In this document: piece by piece, positions 46,830-55,718 of the stretch | Layout of the letters: every line of letters begins with the position of its first letter | How positions within the stretch are numbered: position 1 is the stretch's first letter | Assembly (NCBI GenBank): GCA_022419385.1 | Contig: JAJUBI010000002.1 | Coordinates: forward strand, 2,914,001 to 2,978,000 | Source: Paraconiothyrium sp. Pb-2020 | Taxonomy: Eukaryota; Ascomycota; Dothideomycetes; Pleosporales; Didymosphaeriaceae | Direction: 5' to 3' | Length of the DNA stretch: 64,000 nucleotides | Made by a program: the position numbers and the translations under genes | Notes under the pieces: generated by a model | What the model was told of the DNA's origin: nothing | Seen by the model: only the letters and a program-made list of their open reading frames with translations | Database searches by the model: none

Positions 46830-48734
46830 TTACTCTTCCTCTGAACTGTCGCCATTGTCGTCGCCGGCGCGTTGGAGGTGCTTCGTCGTATAAACTTTCT
46901 GTGCCACGTCCCCCTCACCTTCTTCCTGCTCAAAACCTTGCAGCATCGCTGCGTTCAAATCGTCATGCACATCGAGCATCTCTCCATCTCTATCCGCAGT
47001 GTGTGCGGGTGCCTGAGCTTCCTGACTTCCCTCCTTATTCTCCTTTCCCTTCGATCGATGGCACTCCGTGCCCCACTTGGAATGTAAATGATATCGCCGA
47101 CACCAAGCGTCCTCGTCCACCTCCTCGATCTTCAGCGTCAAGTTGCGCCGGAGACCACGGAGAGATGTGCACATGACATTGTGGACCAGGCCCTCATGGA
47201 TCTCAATATTTTGCGTCTTGCATGCAGTGAAGAATTCCTCGGCTCTAGTACCACACAGCGCGATCGCGTCCGCCCAGAGCATACGTGCGCCGTTACTCTC
47301 CGCCGTGTGGTAGTAGAGCTGATTGAGGAGTCGCGGCTTGAACTCCGTAACGTCTTTACCAAGGGTAGGCAGGTCGAGCTTCTGCTGCCATCTCGGCACG
47401 TCAGGCAGGCCAACCCGACCATATTCCTTCATATAACCACCCTTATCCCTAGTGAGATCGCGCCCTGAGTGATGTTTGTTTGGGCGCCACAAGGGAGGAA
47501 GGTTCGTGTTGCGGCTGCGCTCCTGAAAGGCGCGGATCCATACATCGGTGATGAGATCGCAAAGCTCATTGTGATCCTGCATGTAGCTATGGATATAGAG
47601 TAGCGTGAGCCGCTCAGCTGTCCATGGGAGGACCTTGCCGTTCTGATCTTCGACTTCTGGGAGAACCTGGTAATTCTGATCTCCTAGACCTTCAAAGAGC
47701 TCGATAATATATTCAGGAATGTCTGCGCTGAAGCGATGCGGTGGCAGCGGCGCAGGATCATTTGTGGGCAAAGGAGAAGAAGATGCGTCCTGCTCTTGCA
47801 TGGAAAGGATACGGCCACCTTGTTGAATATTCTGCATCAAAGGGCGGTCAGCCTTTAGCTTGGTCACCGGTGAAGACAGGGACGAGTCTATGTGCGCATT
47901 CTTGCGGGGAACACCTTCCCCATGCTCGTTCCTTGGAAGTTCGACAGGCGTTTCGCTTTGCCTCTTCTGTTTGCCCTTGGTCACTGGTGCTGGCGATGAC
48001 GAAGTCTTCGGCTCGATATATCCGCGCTCCAACCTTGTCCTCTTGCGTGAAGTGCCGCCCACGTTCTTTTTTGTCGACTCCTCGAGGAATGTTGTGCTTG
48101 GCCGCTTCCGCTCATTCTTATGTGTGTTTTTTTCAGACTTCTGACTCTCTGTGTCTTCCTCCACCTGCTTTTTTCTGGCCGAGAAGCGGATATAGAGTTT
48201 CTGCCGAGGTGGCTGAAGCTGCTGAGGCTGCTGGTCTTCGGTCTGGCTGTGGTAACCAGGGTCACTGCCATGTACTTCCACAGTAGTATCAGTCTTGGAC
48301 ACCGTAGCGTCTTCTTCGTCGTCTGTCTCACCCTCGGCATCTACATCCTGAGCCACTTCCTCATCGTTTGGAAGAGTCACCCCAAGAGGCTCCGTCATCG
48401 CGAAATTCAACTCGATCTGCTGTTGCGTCGCAGGCATGAGGTTGCTAATTAGAGCCATATCCGGCTCAACGTTGAGCTGGCTCGGGGCATGGATGATGGC
48501 GTGGGTGGGAAAGGGCTCGGTCGCGGTACGATACCCAGCAGGCAAGCCGTAGTCAAGCACGATATGTTGGTTGTCGGTAAGTGTGTGCTGATCATCGGGC
48601 CTATACTCCTGCCCATCGAGGGGAGAGTCGTTGCTCTGTGAGTTCATTGCGGCGACCTGCGCAGCATACCGACCTTGATAGCCGGGTCTGAACATTTGCT
48701 GGTTTTCGCGCAGCGGCGGGGTTAGAGAAGCCAT
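46830..48734 (-). CDS. Orphan protein with C-terminal conserved-looking domain
   Basis: The frame is open from 48911, but the first ATG is at 48734 (MASLTPPLRENQQ), giving 634 residues. The N-terminal half is disordered: Gln/Pro-rich, an acidic stretch (DVDAEGETDDEEDATV) and basic patches such as KNERKRPSTTF and SRKRTRLERG that could act as nuclear localisation signals. The C-terminal 250 residues look folded (YIIELFEGLGDQNYQVLPEV, then LTLLYIHSYMQDHNELCDLI and HTAESNGARMLWADAIAL). I do not recognise the family; the layout suggests a nuclear protein specific to this fungal lineage. Confidence 0.72.
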   Translation of the reverse strand: MASLTPPLRENQQMFRPGYQGRYAAQVAAMNSQSNDSPLDGQEYRPDDQHTLTDNQHIVLDYGLPAGYRTATEPFPTHAIIHAPSQLNVEPDMALISNLMPATQQQIELNFAMTEPLGVTLPNDEEVAQDVDAEGETDDEEDATVSKTDTTVEVHGSDPGYHSQTEDQQPQQLQPPRQKLYIRFSARKKQVEEDTESQKSEKNTHKNERKRPSTTFLEESTKKNVGGTSRKRTRLERGYIEPKTSSSPAPVTKGKQKRQSETPVELPRNEHGEGVPRKNAHIDSSLSSPVTKLKADRPLMQNIQQGGRILSMQEQDASSSPLPTNDPAPLPPHRFSADIPEYIIELFEGLGDQNYQVLPEVEDQNGKVLPWTAERLTLLYIHSYMQDHNELCDLITDVWIRAFQERSRNTNLPPLWRPNKHHSGRDLTRDKGGYMKEYGRVGLPDVPRWQQKLDLPTLGKDVTEFKPRLLNQLYYHTAESNGARMLWADAIALCGTRAEEFFTACKTQNIEIHEGLVHNVMCTSLRGLRRNLTLKIEEVDEDAWCRRYHLHSKWGTECHRSKGKENKEGSQEAQAPAHTADRDGEMLDVHDDLNAAMLQGFEQEEGEGDVAQKVYTTKHLQRAGDDNGDSSEEE

Positions 48735-49933
48735 GGCCGGTTGTTGCTCCCGCTGCAGCGAGAGAACCGTCCGTGGTATGCGGGTTGACCTGTGGCCGCT
48801 GTGTGGTCGATTTGTGGCGATGTTGTTGAATATGTATCGGGTGGAGGTCGTATATCGTGCGCGAAAGGCAAGAAATAGGCGGGTGGGCGAGCCTTTCTCG
48901 ATTTGGTCCACGTTGAAGCTGCGACCTTGCGGTGACGTGAGGTGAAAGGTGCAGCGGTGCTGTTAGAATGTGACTGATAAGAGTGGTCCAGCGGTCATAG
49001 CAAAGAAGTAAATTGACGAATATCTCAGCAAATTGTGGAGCAGAGAAGGATGGGAGAGAGAACTTGTCGACTGAGAGAGTCTCGTGGTCGTGTCGAAGAG
49101 CGTTTGCGCACAGCGAGTAAAGGCCAATCAAGTGAATGACAGCCTTCACTGCTACGGCTCTCACTTATCATATTGACACTTGTGGGCACAATAGCAAGCA
49201 GGAGTACGATAGGGTATACCTGCCACCTGCCATGGTCAAAATTTGCCATGATGTTCCTGTTCCGACCTGCGTCTGCGGGAAATCCTACAGAGTACGCTCA
49301 TGTCGTCGGATCCTGCGGTCCATTTCCGACGACTTGCACAACAGACACATTGTTAGCTTCACTGGGTTCAAACAAAGATCTTCTTACCCTGATTGCCTTG
49401 CTGTTGCATGCTTTCACAGCGTTGAGAAGATCTGTTGGCGGCCTACCGGGTGGCCAGGGCCTTTGGACTTCCGTCTGCGGTATTTTTGCTCATCCATATT
49501 ACCGTGCAAAACCTACATCACAGTCGCTGTGCGGAGGCGTGAACCTGGCGTCGGTATACGGCGAGGCGCCCTCCGAAGCTGAGATTGATCGTACGATGGT
49601 GTTGTGGGCGTTCAGAGCCACTGGTGGGAAGCTACGTCATGGCTTTCGGACTCGAGTGGAGGCTTCAGAACCCCACCACCCCTCTCTGTGGTGTACCAGC
49701 ACCGGAATCCTGCTCTTGTGAAGCCAGTCGCACCCGCATATAACACGCCCGTTATGCAGGCTCCCGCCCCGACAACTAGATCGCTCCTTCCACCTCGTCC
49801 GTCGCGCACGCGTAGCCATCACCCCCCGCACCCTCGACAGCATCACCGTCGCATTACTATCGCATACCACTGACTGCGTTTGCGCACGCAGACATTACAT
49901 TCGCGGGGCTGTGCAACTCAGTAGGCACCATTG
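48735..49933. other. Region between divergent genes
   Basis: About 1.2 kb between the first ATG of the minus-strand orphan and the ATG at 49934. A plus-strand ORF at 49173-49721 has no recognised motif and unusual composition; it is not supported as a gene. Confidence 0.45.
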
Positions 49934-51315
49934 ATGGCGCTTCAATACCTCGCGACCAACCAGGGCTGGCTGTCCTTCAACCACAGCACCCCCACCCTCT
50001 ACGTGACGGCTGAGGACGAAGATTTCGATGTGGAAACGTTACGTGCATGGCGCGACGAAGGATTCAATGTCAAGTATGTCCCCATGGGCAAAGGCGGGAA
50101 GACGTATGTCAACACACTGCATCATCTGGGCGACGGCATGGGCATCGGTGAGCGCTATGCGATCGTAGGTACATTACCCTTTTCAGTCGCTTGACCCACG
50201 CGCAACAATCAGACACTTTCCGCGTACTACTCGTCCATAGCCTTATGGAAAATCCCGGCTGACGACTTATGGCAAAGCATTTGGTGACGCAGCCGCAATT
50301 TGTCTCGACGTGTACTCCGAACCTAAGACAAGCACTTCCAAGTTGTGCTCGCTGATCGCTTACTACCCGAGCTCCATACCCGATCCGAGACATCGCCTGA
50401 CATCGTCCTTTCGCGTCCTGGTCCATCTTGCTCAAGGAACAGGAGAAGGTGAATCTACCGTTGGGGTTACGCGAAGACCGGAAGTGCTCGGCATACAGGG
50501 AAAGCGGAGGACCGTACAGAAGCGAATCACGCCAGGGATAGGGACTGGCGGTTTGCAGAGCAGAATTGAATATCCAGTGTACACATACGAAGGCGTGGAT
50601 GCGGGGTTCGCCGAGCACGATCTCGACGAGTACGACGGCGTGGCTGATGCACTAGCATGGAGCCGAAGCCTTAGCATGGTGCGCCGAGGCTTCGGTGCTG
50701 AAGTTGACCTGGAAAGAGTGTGGGAGAATAATGAAGAACGTACGTATTGTTCACTTACGTTCAACAAACGGGTCCATCTAACAAGACTGATCAGAGAAGT
50801 TCCACAAAAGAAGCGCTAAGAAAATCATGGAAACCTACACCACCGAACCTACACCCTCTGTAAACTACACCCCTACCCTAACCGGCGGTCTTGGGCGAGA
50901 AGAAATATCCCGCTTCTACAACGAGTACTTCATGGCCGATAAATCACCTGTTTTCCACTTGCGCTTAATTTCTCGAACCATTGGCGTAGATCGTATCGTC
51001 GACGAACTTTACATCCAATTTAAGCACACCATACACATGCCGTGGGTCCTCCCTTCCGTTCAGCCTACGGGTAAGAAAGTAGAGATTGTGGTTGTGAGCA
51101 TTGTCGGGATGAGAGGAGGCAAGGTGTGGAGCGAGAGAATCTACTGGGATCAGGCGAGCGTGCTGTTCCAAGTAGGATTACTGGATCCCGACCAGGTGCC
51201 AGAAGAGGCGAGAAAGGAAGGGCTGGAGATGCTGCCAGTCGCGGGCAGCGAGGCTGCCAGGAAGATTATGGACTTTGAAAGTGAAGATACGAATGACATG
51301 ATTGACGACTGGTAA
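49934..51315 (+). CDS. Dienelactone-hydrolase-like protein with SnoaL/NTF2-like C-terminus, three exons
   Basis: Exons 49934-50168, 50278-50739 and 50795-51315 join in phase to 405 residues. The N-terminal part (VTAEDEDFDVETLRAWRDEG, then a GERYAIV-AFGDAAAICLD strand-turn-helix) matches the alpha/beta core that fungal annotations call dienelactone hydrolase. The usual nucleophile elbow G-x-C-x-G is replaced by AFGDA, so classical DLH catalysis looks lost. The C-terminal 150 residues (EISRFYNEYFMADKSPVFHL, RTIGVDRIVDELYIQF, GKVWSERIYWDQASVLFQVG) match the SnoaL/NTF2-like fold found in these fusions. The function is unknown; a role in aromatic-lactone metabolism would be guesswork. Confidence 0.75.
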
Positions 51316-51871
51316 CTTGTGCTCTGGATATCCCTCTTCGGCTGGGGGAGGAGTAATCATAGGTTCTCCCTTCTGTACGTATCGATACATTTCCAGGCGC
51401 ATGTTAATATACCATTTTAGGAGTTCGTCCTGGACCCCTGAGTCAACTCAGGGGATTTGGACCTCCCAGAGCAATGTATTGTAACTGTAGCTCGCCATGG
51501 CACTGGGGTATAGCTCTTTGGAATTCGAATGTCTACTATCTCTGAATCGCATGACTTGATTTCTCTCATTGACCCACAAAACCGAGTTTTGCGTGCTTGC
51601 GGTATCATTATAGCTTGTTGGAGAGCGTGTGTATGCAGAGCCTTGGAAGTGTACTTCTGTCTTGGCACAGGAATTCGTTGCACTGTCGAAGGCTTCACAA
51701 CGGACTGAGATTTCATTAAAAGAGAGAGGAATGACTTGAACCAAACATGGAGAGACGCGTGTTAAGTCAGAGGCCAGTCTTCTCAGAGGCCGGTCTTCAA
51801 TTTTACTTCACGTTTACTATGTGTGCTTCATGCAAGATAACTTGCAGCTGCACACAAGTGTATACATCACT
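51316..51871. other. Intergenic, left of the repeat-flanked gene pair
   Basis: No gene recognised. Sequence near 51415-51465 contains an imperfect palindrome around CCCTGAGTCAACTCAGGGG, which could form a hairpin. Confidence 0.5.
51430..51459. repeat. Short inverted repeat (hairpin)
   Basis: CCCCTGAGT and ACTCAGGGG are perfect reverse complements separated by two or three bases, downstream of the DLH-like gene. It could act in 3'-end formation or be chance. Confidence 0.5.
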
Positions 51872-51954
51872 ATGACCAAAATGCAATCTCTTCCTTGTGA
51901 TCGGGATCGATATGTTGCGATTAAGGGTTTTACGGTAGAATATTGCTGAGGTGC
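51872..51954. repeat. Direct repeat, left copy, flanking the zinc-finger/SAP gene pair
   Basis: This matches 55426-55506. The core from 51884 (CAATCTCTTCCTTGTGATCG) stays nearly identical for more than 50 bases, differing there only by G/A transitions, and then diverges before a shared AGGTGC. It overlaps the original 3' end of the zinc-finger gene. Confidence 0.8.
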
Positions 51955-52004
51955 TTCGTCATGATGTGCTTGACCTGCCCTTCCCGTAAGAATGTCTCAA
52001 TCCG

Positions 52005-53492
52005 CTAATAAACTGGCCGTGTCTCGTCGTGGAAGCAAAACGGACATATACGGGGAAGAATACTTCGCCCAGTCTGGACACCGCTGTATCCCACTTCCTC
52101 TACGATAGCGGTAGCATGGTGCATGTGTCGGACCGCGTGTGTGATCCATTCATGTGGCTCGAGCAACCATTTGCTGCAGTATTCACAGAACGTCGCTGTT
52201 ATTGCTTTTGGGATGACGACGTGGTGGACGTCCCAGACGTGCGCTAGGAGCTCTGAGTCTGATACCAAATCTGGTCCATTTCGTCGGATTCTCCCTCGCT
52301 CAGGGTTGAGGGCGCATTCGCCAAAGAAGCATGTTGGGACCTTAGCCCCCGGTAAACCCTTTGTCATTGTTCGAAGATGGGAGCGCATGTGCTCTCCACG
52401 AGCCTTCTCGTCGGTGAAGGTTTGCCCACATGGTACAAATTTGTATAGATTCTTTCCGTCTCCGCAAAATTGATAGTTGCGTGGTCGATCCAAGGGCGCG
52501 AGCCTTGTTACTAGTTGTTGAGCACTTAGATCTGCGTCCTTTTGGGCGCAACCCGCTACGTGTTGCCAGGCAGGGTGGACCTTATTCAGGTCAATGCCGC
52601 GAAACCGACAGTTCCACGTACCCGGGAGCGGGAGCGGTTCTTGGCCAGGGGGAAAGATATCGATGCCGTGGTTGACGTTTACCCCCCTGATTATCACCCG
52701 GCTTAAATCGGCCTCGTTACCCGTCTCTTGTATTTCAGCCAGTAGATCGTCAAATGCTGACTGTCCTTTGCGGTAGATGCGGTTGCGGAGGTTCCCTCTA
52801 ATAGTTGAGTTGCCATGTGATACCCTTATCAAGTGGTTATTCTCGTCCTCCGTGCCGCTTTCGTCAGATGTGGCACACCCCTGTGGCGCTGTGCTATGAT
52901 CACCAATCATATCCTCGTTGTCAAATAGATCTTCTTCGGTTAGCTCCAGTGTAGCGTCCGGGCTGACTAGCTCTAAGGCGTCGTTGAGAAAGTCGTTGCT
53001 GTCGGTGGGCATCTGGTCATCTTCTGGGATAAACAGTGAAGACGTTCTGTCATCTGCGTCTTCCTCATCATATTGCTCTTCTTCTTGCTCTTTTCCGGCA
53101 GCACAGTTACCTGACTCCTGTCTTAGGTCGCGCTCTTCGAAGTGCAGCTGATACTCGGCCTTGAAAATGCGTCGTTCCACTTGTACTAGAGTGTCGCGAT
53201 AGCGCTGCTGCTGTCTGATGTACCTCGTCCATAGAGGGTCCCCCGCTCGTGATGCAGCTATTAAGCTTGGGTGTCTCACAATAATAGCCTTTCGAAGGTC
53301 TTCAGTCGCTGAGCCGGCAGCTCTCACAGCATCATCCTCTAGTGCGGCTGCTTTTCCAGAGCTTGAGATCGATACAGGGGCATTGTCGCTCCGGTTCAGC
53401 GAAATGCTTGTTTGTTGTAGCACGGATCTTGGTGCCATATTCCGGTATAGTGCCGGGAAATCAACTGTACTGAATTCTACCTGGGCAAGCAT
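52005..53492 (-). CDS. Multi-zinc-finger protein resembling the C-terminal part of DUF3435 recombinases
   Basis: One exon encodes 495 residues. The first 110 (FPALYRNMAPRSVLQQTS to QLHFEERDLRQ) resemble the region that follows the tyrosine-recombinase core in fungal DUF3435/FluG-type proteins; the catalytic core itself is absent. Then come an acidic linker and four or five Cys/His modules, including FVPCGQTFTDEKARGEHMRS, CFFGEC with a later HVWDVH, FCEYCSKW with a later HAVRHMH, and a last CPFC. The stop TAG (52005-52007) is followed in frame by RIETFLREGQVKHIMTKHL, exactly the His half needed to finish that last finger, then TAA at 51930. So the gene is truncated by one nonsense change; CAG to TAG would be a C-to-T change in CpA context, as RIP produces. 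A decayed relative lies at 37250-39050. Confidence 0.75.
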   Translation of the reverse strand: MLAQVEFSTVDFPALYRNMAPRSVLQQTSISLNRSDNAPVSISSSGKAAALEDDAVRAAGSATEDLRKAIIVRHPSLIAASRAGDPLWTRYIRQQQRYRDTLVQVERRIFKAEYQLHFEERDLRQESGNCAAGKEQEEEQYDEEDADDRTSSLFIPEDDQMPTDSNDFLNDALELVSPDATLELTEEDLFDNEDMIGDHSTAPQGCATSDESGTEDENNHLIRVSHGNSTIRGNLRNRIYRKGQSAFDDLLAEIQETGNEADLSRVIIRGVNVNHGIDIFPPGQEPLPLPGTWNCRFRGIDLNKVHPAWQHVAGCAQKDADLSAQQLVTRLAPLDRPRNYQFCGDGKNLYKFVPCGQTFTDEKARGEHMRSHLRTMTKGLPGAKVPTCFFGECALNPERGRIRRNGPDLVSDSELLAHVWDVHHVVIPKAITATFCEYCSKWLLEPHEWITHAVRHMHHATAIVEEVGYSGVQTGRSILPRICPFCFHDETRPVY

Positions 53493-55214
53493 GGCGACGA
53501 AGCGTAACGAGAGACATTCTACTAGAGATCCCGTACCCTACAAGGAACAATCCGTTGAGAAACTGCGCAAGCTATGCAGGGAGAGGGGAATTGAACAGAT
53601 GGGAGGCGCAAGAAAACGAAAGATTGTGGCAGGTCTGGATGAGTATGACGCGCAGAATTCTGCAGCTACTGTCACCCATCCTGCGCCTGCGCCGACCCCA
53701 TCTACATCCTCACCAGAGGTCCCACCAGCAGCATCACCGACTCTCGCTCCGACTTCTTCGGGAGTGGAAGCTGCTGCCGCTACTCTTCGTCAAGACAGAG
53801 CTAGCTCAGGGCATTCGGCTTTCGCAGCACCAACATCATCAGCTCTAGTGACACTCCAAGCTAGTCGCCAGACTGATCACCAAGCTCTGCAGAGTTACAG
53901 CTATCATGACATCATCCGCCATTACCGTGAGTTGTTCTCCATGATCTTCGCCGGCATTATTCTTACATCTAATCGCAGTTCGCAAACACATCAGTAAGAA
54001 GTTAGATGATCAATCTCTCCGTGGGTTCCACGGACTGCTAGTCAATCTGCGCAACAACGGGGCGTTTATCACGGGCTCAAGGATATATGAGATTTCCTCT
54101 CCCGCCGGGATTTGGTCGAACTTCAGTGCTGTGAAGAACTCTGTCGTTCTCGATATAAGTTCTATCGCTGGTACCGAATTTCTCGCTGGCGACAATTCTG
54201 CTATCAATCTTGACAAAATCGTTGCAGCCGTTGGTCATCTTGGCCATTTACCACATGAGCAGCCTCCCGCGAACCATTGCGAGAATTGTAGGCTCAACCC
54301 TATCAGCTGTGTTTTTGGAAACCGGGCTGGACCTACCTGCTACCGCGCGACATCACTAGATGGTGCGCTACTCACTCCTGGGTGTAGCAACTGCTTACTG
54401 GCCAATGTTCCCTGTTCGCTGGCGCATGGTGTTGTGATCTCCTACCAGGATCCAGATGAACAAGTGAGTTTCTTTAAAGTGTTTATGATTCTGTATAGTC
54501 TCTATGCTCTGCTGAAAGCTGTTAGGTTCCACGCCTCTCGTATCCGTCTACCCCTGGTATATCTCTGCCTCCGCAGATGCACACAACAGCTCAACCCTAT
54601 CTATCCAGCCTAGGTCGTCCTATGGACTTCAGCGTTGCGTCTTCGTCGACCGCTCATAAGAGGAAGCGAAATCCTACTAGTGGGCCGTCAACTGGAAGTG
54701 GCAGCTTTGGCGCAGATGTCATGTCAGGCTATCGAACGCAAGCTCTAGTGCCACAGATCGAAGGTAGAGAACACGGCGGCCTTTCGAAGTCTGGTATTCA
54801 GCTTATCTCTGCTGCTTCCAACTCAGACATCACTGACAGTCATACAGTCCAGCCGTCCGATATTCACCGCTCTAGCCTGAGCATCGACGGTAGTCCTTAT
54901 GAAGGAGGTCTCCCCCATCGTCCACACCCGACGCCCATCTTAGTCGACTCTGACGACGACTCTGATGTTCAATTTGTTTCAAGTACTCCTGTTGGCAGCG
55001 CTAGGAAGGCCAGGATATGTCTGTGCCGACAGATATGCCGCAGACCCCGACCAAACCGAAGGTTGAAGGTGTTCCTGGCCTATGCTCTCCTTGCACGCCG
55101 ATTCGTAGTGTGAAAGGCACACCAGTGAAGACTCCAAGCTTTGGAAATGGTTTTGTGGATGATCCGAAGTTTCATCGTGGATACATGAAGAGCTTGAGTG
55201 GGGGCAGTGACTGA
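53491..55214 (+). CDS. SAP-domain protein with DUF3716-like Cys-rich region; apparent frameshift
   Basis: Exons 53491-53926, 53979-54463 and 54577 onward join in phase; about 519 residues if the last part is counted. The N-terminus holds a SAP motif (SVEKLRKLCRERGIEQMGG, with RKRKIVAGLDEY), a DNA-binding helix-turn-helix. A Pro/Ser/Ala-rich linker and an alpha/beta region (VVLDISSIAGTEF) follow. Near residues 248-292 a Cys-rich block (CENCRLNPISC, PTCYRA, then CSNCLLANVPCSL) resembles fungal DUF3716. The tail has an acidic SDDDSDVQF patch. Around 55005-55020 the frame must shift by one base to continue into DMSVPTDMPQTPTKPK and the final KSLSGGSD; unshifted, it ends earlier at 55113. The start ATG overlaps that of the divergent zinc-finger gene in one CATG. 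Confidence 0.7.
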
Positions 55215-55425
55215 ACTGCTCCTGTGTGATCTAGATTGTGGGCTGGTGCGTGGACTGCATCTTCTATAAGACGTCTTTCATGGTGTATAAAATACACCTG
55301 AGCTAGCTATGGCGTCATGCTATCAAACAGATGCCCATTATTGGTCGGATCCAAGTATTGACGTTGCAAATTGAATGCCGTTGTGGTTTACTTTCTGTGA
55401 GCGAATTACAAGTCACTGCGAACGA
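55215..55425. other. 3' side of the SAP gene
   Basis: Noncoding sequence between the SAP gene stop and the right direct repeat. Includes a TATAAAATACACC stretch near 55285. Confidence 0.45.
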
Positions 55426-55506
55426 ATGACAGAATACAATCTCTTCCTTGTGATCGGAATCGATATGTTGCGATTGAGGGTTTTACGGGAAGAATACATT
55501 AGGTGC
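55426..55506. repeat. Direct repeat, right copy
   Basis: Right partner of 51872-51954, in the same orientation, about 3.55 kb away. It lies about 210 bases after the SAP gene stop. Confidence 0.8.
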
Positions 55507-55718
55507 CAAAAACGTTGGTTACGAAACCAGCTCGAACCACTTGCTGAAAGCACTGATCAAACAATAAAATAGAAAATAGTGGTATCTGAGGTAGGAATCT
55601 TCATTGCCCCAAAGGCGCAAAGATACAAAGCCGGAAGTCAAAGCTGCAAAACAGCCACCAGCCACGTTGCCTTTGTCCTCAACGCCCAGTCTCTACCGTC
55701 ACGACGCCGACTCATCGC

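Noticed and set aside
49173..49721. Plus-strand ORF of 182 codons
   Set aside because: Irregular composition, no motif, and another frame is open over the same stretch; not enough support.
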